Assembly: GCA_023213315.1 (NCBI GenBank)
Contig: JAKCPI010000869.1
Coordinates: 124,001 to 188,000, forward strand
Source of the DNA: Euborellia annulipes
Lineage: Eukaryota; Arthropoda; Insecta; Dermaptera; Anisolabididae
Direction of reading: 5' to 3'
DNA: 64,000 nt
In this document: piece by piece, positions 1 through 11,048 of the stretch
Layout: the number at the start of each line of letters is the position of its first letter
Position numbering within the stretch: the first letter of the stretch is position 1
The notes under the pieces: generated by a model
Database searches by the model: none
What the model was told of the DNA's origin: nothing
What the model saw: only the letters and a program-made list of their open reading frames with translations
Made by a program: the position numbers and the translations under genes

Positions 1-584
1 AAGATTTAATTTAAAAATTTGGTTCGTAATAGGGATTAAGTAGGAAACAGCTTTGATCCTTAACACAAAAGCTATCAGGGTGGTTTAGTATAATCTAGAG
101 AAATCGATTTATTCCCTTCAACCTGAATTTGCATGATATTATCTTATAACGTGGGGAGAATGAAAAAAAAATGTTCCCTTCAAACGTGGAATAAAACGGC
201 ATCATTAGTAGTCATATATTTCACTAGCAAAATTTTGACTAGTATTTTTCCAAAAAGAAGAAAAAATTTTACAAATTGTCGAATAAATGGGAAAAATAAG
301 ATATGTTAGTTTTATCCTGGATAACTCGTGATCCTTATTCAAGTACTAAGCAAATATGTATAAATCCTGTTGAGTTCACATTATCGTTTTTTGAAGTAAG
401 TGCAAGGGAGGGTTTGGAAGGAGAAAGAAGACGATGAAATCCAAAATAATAATTAGATTTGAATTATCGTTTTCCCTTTTAAACCAATTTTTTTTTTTTG
501 TTAACAATTGTGAGAAAAACAACATCGTAACAATTGCAACTTCACTTCATAAAATATGGGGAACGACTTCCCCGAGACTTTCTC
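1..584. other. AT-rich stretch, no feature seen
   Basis: No repeat end, splice-bounded island or RNA gene is recognisable here. A short open frame near 434-688 runs into the repeat that follows and has no protein-like composition. Confidence 0.5.
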
Positions 585-1153
585 GCATATTCTTTTGGAA
601 TTACGTCTGGGTGTGTGTGTGTGAACACGATTTCTTAAAAACCAAAGCAGCTAGATGGATGAAATTTGGTATATGCTCCTTACACTAAAATTGTAGATTT
701 CTATCAACTTTTGGAGTAAATACGTCACTTGGAAGTAGTACTTTACCTAATAAGCTTTTTCAAAAATTTCGAAATTTTCAATTTTTTTGTTATATTATGA
801 TAAAAAAAACTCAATTTTAAAAAGTATTTATCATAATATAACAAAGAAATTGAAAATTTCGAAATTTTTGAAAAAACCTATTAGGTAAAGTACTACTTCC
901 AAGTGACGTATTTACTCCAAAAGTTGATAGAAATCTACAATTTTAGTGTAAGGAGCATATACCAAATTTCATCCATCTAGCTGCTTTGGTTTTTAAGAAA
1001 TCGTGTTCACACACACACACACACACCCCGACATAATGCCCAAAATGGTATTTTTGGATTCAGGGAGGTCTAAAACGCGGAGAAACATCAAAATGAAGTT
1101 TTTTACGATTACAATACTTTCTCTTTATATCCTATACGAGAAAGTAAAAAAAG
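585..1153. repeat. Divergent family A relative forming an inverted repeat
   Basis: Two arms (about 609-800 and 830-1027) are near-perfect reverse complements around a ~30-nt loop. The right arm continues to 1153 with family A landmarks in order: a CA microsatellite, a 'ggattcaggg..aaaacg' block, and a terminal palindrome with TACTTTCTC and GAGAAAGTA. Words such as 'aaatttcatccatctagctg' align with the family A 'aaatttcaacctcctagctc' region, so I read it as an old subfamily copied in inverted orientation. The transcript would be a ~190-bp hairpin. Confidence 0.65.
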
Positions 1154-1362
1154 GTCTACTTCATCAGGCGTTCTAGTTAACAATCAGAACTTTAACAATT
1201 GTAAAATATTAAAGGAGATAAGAAAAAAGTACCAATCATAGAATTTCTTTCCAAAATTCCTTATTAGGGCCCGTAGGAAATTGGGACAAATGCAATCCAA
1301 GAATTCCTTGACCCGACTTTTAATTAATTCCAATTTAATGGAATTATTTTAAATCTTATTGG

Positions 1363-1546
1363 CACTTGTCAGGAAATGGCAGCTGATTGTCAGGTCCAGA
1401 GAAATCACCTGCTTAGTGGTAAGATCCACATGGACATATTTAGGGCACGTGACCTCGTCCAAGGTGCATTCGATTACTTTATGGCACGTGGACCAGGCCA
1501 TCTGCAATCAGGTCCACCTGAAAAGGTGGACTCTCACTTTCATCTG
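1363..1546. promoter_or_regulatory. E-box cluster, possible enhancer
   Basis: Nine CANNTG sites occur within 184 bp: 1363, 1380, 1406, 1427, 1446, 1485, 1499, 1515 and 1541. They include two CACGTG and two CACCTG. A perfect inverted repeat GTCCACCT/AGGTGGAC lies at about 1513-1532. The stretch is GC-richer than its flanks and holds no recognisable repeat. It is open in two frames (for example 1376-1564) and has an acceptor-like TTGTCAG just before 1373, so a short exon is an alternative reading. Enhancer function is inference from motif density. Confidence 0.35.
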
Positions 1547-1569
1547 TTCCCGGCAAAATGTTAAACCTT

Positions 1570-1944
1570 TCATTACCGAATTTCAAAGAATTCTATAACT
1601 CAATTAAAAGAGAGTCTTTTTAACTCCTTTAAACCATATCCAGAGGGGGGGGGGGGGGATAAATCTTCGGGGAAAGACCCTCAAAAACTTCTATTTACAT
1701 TGAAATCTTGAGGCGAGTCATGAAGTCAAAGTAAACAAACAAAACCAGATAATGGGTCACGAACCACAGAGTTGCAAAAAAAAAAAAAAAAAAAAACAAT
1801 CCAAGCAAGAAAATTATAATAAAAAATAATTTTCGAGATCTATATACATAGTTTAATTAGATATTAATATTAAATATCTCGATCGGACTTGACTAGTCAT
1901 AGATATAATATATTTCACAAAGTGAGTATTTTTTATATGTTGGT
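1570..1944. other. AT-rich spacer with homopolymers
   Basis: Contains a G run at about 1646-1658 and a poly-A tract at about 1776-1796. No gene or classified element is visible. Confidence 0.5.
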
Positions 1945-2043
1945 GGGCCGAAAGCCCCATGGTCCCCGGGAATCGAACCCAGGATCTCTGTGTGGTAGCA
2001 CACCGGAGATCCTAGGATGGAGTCCCGGGGGCGTTGGGCTCAT
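1945..2043 (-). repeat. tRNA-like SINE head or tRNA pseudogene
   Basis: On the minus strand a near-perfect B box (GGGTTCGATTCCC) follows a short hairpin 'ggatctccggtg..agagatcc'. The A box is not convincing and no anticodon arm can be defined. It is therefore a tRNA-related retroelement remnant, not an intact tRNA gene. Confidence 0.4.
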
Positions 2044-2197
2044 TAAAATATAAACAAACTCACAAATTTATTAAATATTGTACAATAAAAAAATGTCAAA
2101 AAAATGAAGAATTAACATCGAATTGTACATAAACCAAATAAAGCTTCTTTTTTTCAAATAAACCAGGTGTTTTATTTATTATTAAATTATTATAATT

Positions 2198-2797
2198 TTT
2201 AAAATCTAGTGTGATTCGACGCACAGAACACAACTTTCGCTTACCCTTCGGCAAGGGAAAGGTCTGTACTGTGCTTGTTATAGCAGATTTTTTGGGTCGA
2301 GATATATTTAGTTGCCGTTAACACCCAAGTTCCAAACTTGATCTCGCAATTCATAGAAGGCGCTGAGCTACGAATGTATTCCACATCAGTATAGTGTACT
2401 TCAAACAATTTTCACAAAAAATTTCACTGATATACTTTGTAAAGAGCATCTAAAAAATAGTTGATTTATTAATTTTAATCAAAATCGTTGGAGCAAATTT
2501 TGAGAAAATAGAAAAAAAGTGAAAAAGTACATCAGTAAAGTACTAGTACTTTTTGGCCAATTTTGTTCAAAAGCTTATTTTCACCCCTTGGGGGGGAGGG
2601 TCTAACTCAAATATAAAATCTCTTTTCGTTCTTGAGATATTTTGTTTACAGACACACAGACAAAGAGACCAATTTGCGGGAACCACTTTTTTGGACTCAG
2701 GGATCCTCAAAACGTATATATCCATCAAATTCTCGACATCGAATTTTTAATATGATCGCAATACTTTCTCTCTATATAAATTTATTTCATATATAGG
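2198..2797 (+). mobile_element. Family A copy, plus orientation
   Basis: Begins with a degenerate terminal hairpin (aaaatctagtgtga) and ends with a decayed palindrome near 2763-2797. It belongs to a subfamily that carries 'gttccaaactt..ggcgctgagctacgaatg' after the hairpin, shared with the copy at 18007. The X-box segment has been lost. Confidence 0.75.
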
Positions 2798-3006
2798 CAG
2801 GGGCGCCGGAACGAATTTGAATCAGGGGGGGGCAAAAAAATTTTTTTAGAAAATTAAAATAATTTAATATGTTCAAATAGTATAAAAACAAAAACAAATC
2901 TACTATAAAACTTTAAAAATTTTAAATAAAATCACAATTTTAATAAAATTAAAATTTTAAAAAATTTGGTAGTGATTTTATCAAAAATTTTTGGAAAAAA
3001 TTTGGA
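2798..3006. other. AT-rich spacer with one DNA-transposon-like end
   Basis: Starts with CAGGGGCGCCGGAACG followed by a G run, a form typical of hAT-like terminal inverted repeats. No matching right end is present, so it may be a truncated MITE. Confidence 0.3.
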
Positions 3007-3516
3007 AAAAAATCTGGTGTGACTGGCGCACAGCACACAACTTTCTCTTACCTTCGGTAATCGAAAGTTGTGTACTGTGCTGTCTCACCAGATTTTTTGT
3101 GTCGACATGTATTTAGTTTCCGACAGTAGGGTACATTCGATTTTCAAGATGTAAAATTTATAAGTATGGCAAAATATTTATATTTTGTTACCATGGCAAC
3201 CATTTCTCCTATCTTTCCTATGAAGAACAAGAGTAAAGTGGTCTTCAGAAGATTTCAATCACAAAATGAGAATATACATTTTATAGAGAATCTAAAAAAT
3301 AATTGATTTTTGAATTAAAAAAAAAATCGTTGGAGCAAATTTTGAGAAAATCGAAAAAAACTGAAAAAGTGAATCAGTAAAGTACTAGTACTCTTTGGTC
3401 GATTTTGTTCAAAAGCTTCGTGTCACGTCCCAGGGGGGTGCCTAACTTAAATATAAAATTTCAACTTCCTAGCTCTTTTTGTTCTTGAGATATTTTGTTC
3501 ACAGACACACAGACAC

Positions 3517-3573
<57 letters not shown>

Positions 3574-3732
3574 ACACACAGACAGACAGACCATGTCGCG
3601 AAAATCACTTTTTTGGATTCAGGGGACCTCAAAACGTGAAGATCCATCAAAATCTCGACATCGAATTTTTGACATGAAACCAATACTTTCTCTCTCTATA
3701 TATTAACATATATATAGAGGTACGAGAAAGTA
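3007..3732 (+). mobile_element. Family A copy, near full length
   Basis: Terminal hairpin at 3007-3098; X-box GTTACCATGGCAAC at 3187-3200; palindrome AAGTACTAGTACT near 3380-3395; a ~65-nt CA microsatellite at 3502-3592; terminal AT-rich palindrome ending about 3732. Translated through the CA tract it gives the meaningless Thr-His or Val-Cys frames seen here. Confidence 0.85.
3502..3592. repeat. (CA)n microsatellite inside family A
   Basis: Nearly uninterrupted CA dinucleotides with CAGA interruptions. The same position in other copies holds GT, ACCC or CCCCCA repeats, so the block is a variable part of the element. Confidence 0.9.
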
Positions 3733-3868
3733 AAAATGAATTTCTTACTCTTTTAATTTTTTTTAATTTAGAAGATTTTAATTTTCAAAAGTAAAAATAT
3801 AAATATTTTCCCATACATATAAATTTTACATCGCCCAAGGGGCTTAGGTAGCTGGTAGTTTAATAAGA

Positions 3869-4557
3869 TAGTGAATGAAGAAAATCTGCAGCTAGTTGTT
3901 TTTCATTATTTTATTCCCACCACGTTGACGTTTCGATCCCGGTTAGACTATCTCAGAACTAATGTACATAACAAAAGAACGAAACAAAGATTAGCTTCGG
4001 GAAAAACATTGGGGGTCATTATAAATTTTTTTATCTTAGAGTACAATAGTATCTTAGAATATCATATTTTACAAGGCTCTTAAAATAAAATACAAAGATT
4101 TTTTAAGAAAATTGCATAATTACCAGGTGGGTGTTTATGTATGTGTAAATTTGTATTTGACATTGTCTTGCGACATGACCATCTCTTGATCATTTACTTT
4201 CAATTATATAATAACTAATATAATCTATTTGTATCAATCCATCTTTAAGTTCTATATAATATATGATTGAAAATTACAAATTTACACATACATAACACCC
4301 ACCTGGTAATTATGCAATTTTCTTAAAAATCTTTGTATTTTATTTTAAGAGCCTTGTAAAATATATTCCAAGATACTATTGTACTCTAAGATAAAAAAAT
4401 TTATAATGACTGTTAATGTTTTTCCCGAAGCTAATCTTTGTTTCGTTCTTTTGTTATGTACACATTAGTTCTGAGGATGATCCCAACCGGGATCGAAACG
4501 TCAACGTGGTGGGAATAAAATAATGAGAAAAACAACTAGCTGCAGATTTTCTTCACT
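3869..4557. mobile_element. Family B hammerhead foldback, ~290-bp arms
   Basis: Arms at about 3870-4160 and 4265-4557 are near-identical reverse complements. The right arm carries a complete plus-strand hammerhead core at 4471-4502 (CTGAGGA, six-base-pair stem II gatccc/gggatc, GAAACGTC). Flanking GTT/AAC can form stem I. The left-arm copy has a damaged catalytic box. No protein is encoded, so it is a non-autonomous Penelope-like or retrozyme-like unit. Confidence 0.75.
4471..4502 (+). ncRNA. Hammerhead ribozyme motif
   Basis: CTGAGGA, stem II of six pairs with an AACC loop, then GAAACGTC. Position 7 of the core (here G) is free to vary in hammerheads. The minimal ACGT stem III is self-complementary, as in dimer-forming hammerheads of Penelope-like elements. 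Activity is inferred, not shown. Confidence 0.7.
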
Positions 4558-5336
4558 TTTCACCTATCCTTAGTATTCTTTATATTATGAAACATTCACA
4601 TTAATTTTTACATTACGTCTTTGAAAGTAAAATAAATTTATCACGAATAGGAAACACTCAGGTTAATGATTTTGATATTATTTTCTAAATGAGCCAATTG
4701 GATCTCTATAAGATTTTTACCAAAAATGATATGAGAATTTATTAGTGAAAGTTTTTAAACCAAACAAATTGTTTTTTCCTCTATTAAATTTAAGATAAAT
4801 ATACTAATAGTAAATTTTATTATTAAAATAAAAAACTGCAACCTTGAAATTGATTCTTTTGGACATTATTTGCCAATAAAATTCGAAATGTAAAGCCCTG
4901 ATGTTTTCGAAACAGCAAGTTAGGCAAGCCAAGTTGACTATTAATAAAACCATCAATTTGTTCGTAAGTATTAAAATGTCAGCAGACATTAAGGCTTTGA
5001 TTTAGGACTCGAAACCCTTAAGAGAGAATTTTATTTGAGTGATAAATTTCATTAGAAAATCGATTAAATTAAATCGTAATATAAAAACCTGATTGACGCT
5101 TCAAGAATCCAGAAAGCAATTACTTAGGCCAACGATTCTATTTTTTTATTACTAGCGTCTTTTAAGGGTTTTATTTATTTATTTATTTATTCAAAGTTTA
5201 AGCTTAACCTTCTTTTCTTTTGAAGGGAACATGATTTAAATCTTTGATCTCTTTAAATCAGGGCGGAAAAAATCTATTTATAAGTATAATACTTAATATT
5301 GCAATCCTTAAATAAAATAAGGAATTTAAAAAACTG
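4558..5336. other. AT-rich stretch, no feature seen
   Basis: No repeat landmark, RNA gene or splice-bounded island is recognised. A TTTA microsatellite lies near 5170-5190. Confidence 0.5.
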
Positions 5337-5412
5337 AATTAGCTACCAATCAATTGAAAGAAATCGAGACGGGGTCTAAATAGCCTCCCATGCCGAAAAA
5401 GACGAAAAAAAA
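5337..5412 (+). mobile_element. SINE-2 3' tail, 5' truncated
   Basis: Contains 'ctaccaatcaattgaaa..ggtctaaatagcctccc' and ATGCCGAAAAAGACG, the SINE-2 body and shared tail. The tRNA head is absent. Confidence 0.65.
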
Positions 5413-5575
5413 TCGCTGAGTCTGCAAAATTCAAAAACTCAAAATTAATGGCAAAGGGCAATTTTATTTAGCTTACCAAAATAAAAATTAAACAAATTTT
5501 ATTTACCCAACCAAAATAAAAATGTTAAAATTGTTAATGCAATACTATAAAATTTTCAAAAAAATGTTATTTATA

Positions 5576-5625
5576 GTTACTGAGGGAGTTCGCGATTGGC
5601 GACCGAAAAGGCGACGTTAAAAATT
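5576..5625 (+). mobile_element. Decayed hammerhead-unit remnant
   Basis: 'ctgagggagttcgcgattgg' followed by CGACCGAAAA aligns with the hammerhead region of the 44.7-45.4 kb unit. The catalytic boxes are mutated and no arms remain. Confidence 0.45.
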
Positions 5626-5779
5626 TAAAACGCCGTCATAGGAGATTTCTTCATTTATTCCACTTTCATGGAATGAAAAAATTTTCCTAGTTAGAATGTT
5701 TTTGCACACATCAAATTTTAACGCAGCTTTTAAGTAGGTCTAATGAAATTTGGGATTTTCGTTTAAAAATGTTTATTAA

Positions 5780-6010
5780 AATTTGTCTCACTTGCTCAGG
5801 GCTCACATCGTGTGGGTACGTGGATGGCGACCACGAGCTACCCGAGCTGGGACTGGCAGTCCTATTCTTTATATGTCTGTCTCTTCCTTCATATATATTT
5901 CAACAGGCGTCAGGACCGTGCCGACGGGCCGGCGTGTTCTATTTCTTCCGGTCGCAAAAACCCATTTTGCCGACCCCTTTTACTGCTGACCCCGCACCGC
6001 AGGAATAATA
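5780..6010. other. GC-richer island of unknown function
   Basis: Base composition departs sharply from its flanks. A pyrimidine-rich run and CAACAG at about 5898-5906 could be a plus-strand splice acceptor. The longest frame (5812-6114) has no recognisable domain. Both a lone exon and a regulatory element are possible. Confidence 0.25.
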
Positions 6011-6094
6011 AAATTTTGCGGATAGTTTTAAACAAGAAGTTCTTTATTTTTGTCTCATCAAGGAAACAGCAAGTAAAAACAGCCGGAGTTGATA

Positions 6095-6775
6095 AAATTA
6101 TAGGTAGATGGTAGGTTTACTCTGATGTAAGGTTGCAGATAATTGTTGCAAAGGTTAAAAATAATTCTTTAAAATTATTAACCGGAAATTTATTTGGTAG
6201 ACAACTGATTAGCAAATATTCAGTTTCGGTCTGATATCAGCCCATTATCAGGCCTATAAACCAGTGGCGTAGCGAGCTTAACTCGCGCCCGGGGCACAAT
6301 ACCTTTTTAGCGCCCCCCCCCCCCCCCCCCCAAAAAAAACAAATAATATTATTTAAAAATTAATAAAAAAATAAAATCAAGGCACAAGCTAGGCTTTAAA
6401 TTTGAGACAAAATTATCCAGCAATTTTTTTGTTTTGCGGACTATTTGGCGCCCCTTTGTGAGTAGCACCAGGAGCATGATGGCCCTTGCCCACCTATCGC
6501 TACGCCACTGCTAAACAAAGAATTATAAAAGTCTTAAGGTGAGAACAATAATTGGTTTTTAAAGTAAAACATTTTAACAATATTTTTTGTTTGATTGAAT
6601 AAGGATTATAAGACTTTTATAATTCTTTGTTTATAGGCCTGATGATTGTCTGATTTCCGACCGAAACTGAATATTTGTAAATTAGTTGTCTACCAAATAA
6701 ATTTCCGGATAATAATTTTCAAGAAGTATTTTTACCTGCAACCTTACATCAGAGTAAACCTTCTACCTATAAGGA
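6095..6775. mobile_element. Family B foldback split by a hAT MITE
   Basis: Arms at about 6097-6255 and 6636-6775 are reverse complements and include CTGATGA/GACCGAAAC boxes. The last box reads GAAACTG, so this subfamily lacks the usual cleavage triplet. Inner arms 'ggcctataaacaaag' are interrupted on the left by the MITE at 6262-6510. Confidence 0.65.
6262..6510. mobile_element. hAT-type MITE, CAGTGGCGTAGC ends
   Basis: Terminal inverted repeats CAGTGGCGTAGCGA and TCGCTACGCCACTG bound 249 bp. The left flank is ctataaac and the right flank ctaaac, an 8-bp TSD with two bases lost on the right. The empty site can be read from the opposite foldback arm (ggcctataaacaaag), which confirms the insertion boundary. 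A C run at about 6314-6331 is internal. No transposase is present. Confidence 0.75.
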
Positions 6776-7690
6776 AATCTTGGAGTGATCAAGAAATTAC
6801 GGTCCTAGGTCGGGTAACTCGTAGCCATCTAGCCCTTCAGCCACCAGATGTGAATCCCCGAGTGTTTATATAATTCATTAAAATAAAGAACGTTGGTTTT
6901 TAAAATAATTCAAATCTTTACTTTTAAATTAAAATCCATACTATGTATTTTGATCAATAAAATATTTTAAATATTGATATGGTTTATAATTATAATAAAA
7001 AAATTTCAACCCCAAAAGGAGTGAGAGAAAAAAACAAGAGAGAATCCATTAGCTTTTTTTCTTTTATTGAAACATCTGCATTTATCACTTGATTATACGC
7101 TACAAGGTTTTTTTTTTTGTTTTTTGATGGAAAGTACTTTTTTCTATTGTTTTTATAAAATGGCCAATTAGAGGCTTTTGAAACTCGCCTGCACCTTGCA
7201 TCCATCCCCTTCAAGAACATTTTTCCAGGTCGCTTACTTAATCCCCTATATATTTAATGTAATTAAACAGATGTCGGAAATAAATCGCCTCACTTCGTTT
7301 GTGGCCCACTTTGCCAATCAACCAGTCAAGACAATTATATGTAGACGGTGAATTTGAATTTTAAAACATCTCAAATGTAATAATTATTCTTCTTTGAACA
7401 TTTCTTGATGAACCAAAAAGACATAATTAAAAATCAATAAAGAAGTAATTCGCAAAATAATAATGATGATGCCGAAATTAATTTAACTTCTGAACAAAAA
7501 AAAAAAAGTATTTTTTTGTTAACTAGAAAGGTTTAAATTGGAGAAAAATTATAACAATATCAAGCAGCTGTAGGTTGGAAATTTTATATAGCAAAGGGAA
7601 TAATGAAATTTTTTTATTTTAATTACTCATAGTTGGATTATATTGGAATGTACCAAGAAAATACAGACAGTATTTTCAGAGTGTGAGGAG
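6776..7690. other. AT-rich stretch, no feature seen
   Basis: A slightly GC-richer patch at about 6776-6865 is unclassified. The rest is AT-rich without recognisable landmarks. Confidence 0.45.
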
Positions 7691-7704
7691 AAAGAGAGAA
7701 TAGA

Positions 7705-8062
7705 CAAGTGGTTCCCAACCTAGGGGGATCGCCCCCAAGAAGCAATTTGGGTTATATGGGGGCAATAAATAGGTGAAAAACAAAAAGGTCAAATGATTTG
7801 CACGTGAGGGTGAAAAAAATTTCCCGCAAGACGGGAAAGGAGCGGAGAAAATTTCATTTCCATGGGAGGGAAAAATTTTCCGCCAAGCGAAAAAGGGGCA
7901 AAAAAATTTTGCAATCCCAAAAAAAAGGTGAAATGATTTCCACGGGAGAGGAAAAAATTAATTTTCCTCCCGGAGAAAAAGGGGCGGAAAAAATTTAGTC
8001 TCCCTAAAAAAAGGAAAAAAAAAAATTTTCCACAGGGCGGAAAAAAAAGGTAAAATGATATG
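7705..8062 (+). mobile_element. hAT/SPIN-like end with internal tandem repeats
   Basis: Starts AGTGGTTCCCAACCTAGGGG, a form typical of SPIN-like hAT ends. From about 7776 a degenerate ~145-bp unit ('aggtgaaatgatttccacgg') repeats at least twice, with a third partial start near 8048. No right terminal repeat or TSD was found. Confidence 0.5.
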
Positions 8063-9140
8063 AATTTTGTATACAAGTTCCGGTTTCGGCTGAAAATTTT
8101 GTTACTTTTATGGTATAAAAGCAGTTGCAGAAAGTTTTTTATTTAAACTGTTGTTTAAAGTTGGCAACTTGACTTTGCACCCTTTCCCTTTTTGTTTGCA
8201 ATTAATATATTATTATTAATTAAAATAATAAAAATAAGACTTTTAATTTTTTTTCACTTAAAAATTATTTTAAAAAAAATGCAAATGTAAAATGCCGCTC
8301 CAAGCAGTTGCTTGATTCGGCCCTGTCTAGAGATAAAATAACTGATTAAAAAGACATCAGACAAAATGAACGAATGCATAAATAATAATTAATAAACAAT
8401 TCGTCTTTTGAAAAATAAAAGTCACTAAGGAAATTGTATTCTATCTTTAAATAATGAATCGGTTTAAAATTTTAATGATTGTTTGATTTGTAATAAGCAT
8501 ATCAATAAAAAATGGACGTGAGTGACGTCACAGGCTCTCCGGATGCACCTTGCCTTCCCTTTGGTGACTTTCATTCTCCACTTATGAAACATTTTTATAT
8601 GAACATGATTGAGTTTTTTTTTTTTTTTTCATTTGGTGCTCAACAAAAGGATTCAGCCTCCAAAAAATACACCTGGACTCTATTTATTATCTTTCCTTAA
8701 ATGTCATAAAATGTTTTTAAAGAAAAATTTCGTTTTGTTAATTATGTTATTAAATAAGCCAATAAAATTCCATTTGTAATAAGGAAAAGATCTATTATCA
8801 GCCTACTTCCTTCTTTCAGGGAATAAACTTCATCAATTTTTATTGGCCGTATCGGTCTTTTGGATCTATAATTTTTCTCTGATTTGAATATTATATTTAA
8901 TAATAATAGGAGACGAGGCTTGGAAAAACCTTGGATGATTTAATTTCTAACTTTCGATTAAGAGCTTATATACTGCTATCAAATTGTGACGCATGAAACC
9001 TATAAAATACAAGAGTAAAGTGTGATTCAAACAATTTTGAAAGCAAATAATTGAGTATGCGTAACGAATGACACTCGACTAATACAACATTACATTATAA
9101 GTTTAAAAAATATTCTAAATAATAAATAAATGAAAAAAGA
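8063..9140. other. AT-rich stretch, mostly unassigned
   Basis: CTTGATTCGGCCCTG at about 8311-8325 looks like a DNA-transposon right end but has no visible partner. Nothing else is supported. Confidence 0.4.
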
Positions 9141-9365
9141 CTATACCCAACAAATGTAGAGAAAAAGATTAATTAACTAATTATCCGTCGGATAAGCTGG
9201 TTAACTTTCAAGTCTTTTCACATCTAGTTAACCTAATCATATTAATAAATAAGAGGCCAGATCGTAATTAACAAGTTATGACCCAAAGTTCAGTATAAGG
9301 CTTAACTAAAGAGTGAAATTAGGAATACAAGCCTTTATTTTTTGAAAATATCGAAATTTTTGTTT

Positions 9366-9520
9366 GCCCTCGGGTTTGGTGTATGGGTTAGCGTGCTGCC
9401 TTGAATACCAGGGGTCGTGGGTTCGGATCCCAGGCAGTCCGATTATTTTATTTAAGCCGTTTGAATACCAAAAGTTGACGAAAAGACTGTATGAATGTGA
9501 GTGTGAGTGTTTAAAAAAAA
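9366..9520 (+). mobile_element. SINE-1, internally deleted
   Basis: Has the GCCCTCGGG start, an A-box-like TTGGTGTATGGGTTAGC and a B box GGGTTCGGATCCC. The body jumps to GACGAAAAGACTG, skipping the hairpin region of other copies, and ends in (GAGTGT)n and poly-A. Confidence 0.75.
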
Positions 9521-9530
9521 GTTTAAGCTC

Positions 9531-9735
9531 TTGATCTGTGGTTCAGAGGTAGAGCATTGGCTTCTGGTGCCCAAGGTCAAGGGTTTGCATCCCGTCTCAT
9601 CCGAAACAAATTTATTTAATGATAGTCAATCCAATTGAAATAAATAATTCAATTTAATTGGCTACCTATAAATTGAAATAAATAGAGACGAAAAAATGGC
9701 CGAAAAAGACGTTAAATGAAATTAAAAAATACTTT
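9531..9735 (+). mobile_element. SINE-2
   Basis: The tRNA-like head has GGTTCAGAGGTAGAGCATTGG (A box) and AAGGGTTTGCATCCC (B box). The body contains 'ccaattgaaataaat' and the tail 'aatggccgaaaaagacg'. Sits directly behind SINE-1 inside the Harbinger copy. Confidence 0.7.
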
Positions 9736-10039
9736 TTTGTTAAAAAATTAATTAGCTTTAATTAATTATTTTAGTTTTTTTTTATTTAGCCAATTAAATT
9801 GAATTATTTTAGTAAATTTTAATTTTCAATAATTTTTATAAATGACTTCTTTATTAACTTCACAAAACTTCTTTTATAGGCCTGTTTCAGATAGCTAATC
9901 ATATGTGAAAAAATTCATTTTTTTAACTTGAAGGTTAAGAGTGTTCTTATTTACTATATCGATGATTTACTTTCAGTCGGATAAGTTTGCTAGTTGACTA
10001 TAAGTGATCCAACCACCCTTAGTCAAATAAAATACTTTT

Positions 10040-10480
10040 TTTTATTCATCAGCAATTCGTTTAAAAATGTTTGTTTTGCGTTTAATTAAAAGCTTTGCAA
10101 AAGAAGGCAGTTTTAGCCTCAATCGAGTTTGTTTAACAATTAATGAGTGTTTGATTTAGAGTCGGGCAGGCGTCGTGGCTGCGCCTCGTTAGTGCAAGGC
10201 GATCTTGTTCAAGCCCATGGGCCATTGTTCAAGCGACCATAAACGCCATAAATGACGGCGGGGCGACTGTCAAGCGATATAAAATGCGCCAACGACTTAA
10301 TCAGGCAATAAAAAATGCCGACGAGAAGTGAAATCGGGCCTCCACAGGACTTCAGGTTTCATTTAGTCCGAGATTAACTTGAATCGTGAAGGCAAACGCA
10401 AAAACATAAAAAATAATGATAGCAATTATCTCGTTTCGAGCAAATAAAAAGATATATTTTGAAGCGTGAGGGGGTGGGTT
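10040..10480. promoter_or_regulatory. Candidate conserved non-coding element
   Basis: GC-richer and repeat-free. Homeodomain-type cores (TTTAATTAAA, CAATTAATG) lie at 10080-10145 and paired CCATAAA sites near 10230-10250. No sustained open frame. Enhancer function is inference; cross-species conservation would decide. Confidence 0.35.
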
Positions 10481-10867
10481 TACGATGAGAATCTCAAAGG
10501 CGCCTGCCTTGGAATTATTTAAAAAAATTTATAATATAAGTGAAATCCACTGAAGAAGAAGTGGATGGAAATTAACTCAAAAATTTAATAAATCTGCTGA
10601 AAATTTAGAATTCACTTTTCTTGTAAGTAAATCTACTTCAGCGTTTAACGGGAATATAGTCCCTAGATTCTTATTTTAAACCCTATAACCTGATGTCCCG
10701 TATAAAGTTCTCATCTTCAAAATTATGTCAAGCTTTTGAAATCAGCCAAAGAAAAACCTAACTGATTAACTTAGTTGTATAATGTAAAATACGAAAGGAT
10801 GTGTCGTGCCAAGTAGTATAAATAAGGATAGGTGTAGGCTAGTTTCTTGGCAATGAGAAAATAACTT
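10481..10867. other. AT-rich stretch, no feature seen
   Basis: No classified element; a short local inverted repeat around 'atccactgaag' near 10545-10565 only. Confidence 0.4.
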
Positions 10868-11001
10868 TTACTTTTCTTAGCCTATATGAAATATATAGGA
10901 GAGAAAGTATTGCGATCATGTCAAAAATTCGATGTCGAGATTTTGATGGATATACATGTTTTGAGGTCCCCTGAGTCCAAAAAAGTGGGTCCCGCAAATT
11001 G

Positions 11002-11048
<47 letters not shown>

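Larger units (their letters stand above)
9150..10016. mobile_element. PIF/Harbinger-like MITE, old copy invaded by SINEs
   Basis: Long blocks match the complete copy at 27549-28252, e.g. 'agatcgtaattaac', 'tatgacccaaagttc' and 'cagtcggataagtttgcta'. Its right end reads 'gatccaaccaccctta', a decayed form of that copy's terminus. SINE-1 and SINE-2 are inserted in its middle. Confidence 0.6.

Noticed and set aside
3447..3706. Open frames rich in Cys-Val or Thr-His on both strands
   Set aside because: They are translations of the CA/GT microsatellite inside family A. The same artefact occurs at 10886, 14026, 21307, 35518, 47034 and elsewhere.
7789..8076. 95-residue minus-strand frame with Phe/Gly-rich repeats
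   Set aside because: Lies in degenerate tandem repeats of a hAT remnant; the periodicity is in the DNA and there is no protein family.
9366..9600. tRNA genes (good A and B boxes)
   Set aside because: Heads of SINE-1 and SINE-2: no foldable acceptor stem, followed by SINE bodies and poly-A, and repeated many times.
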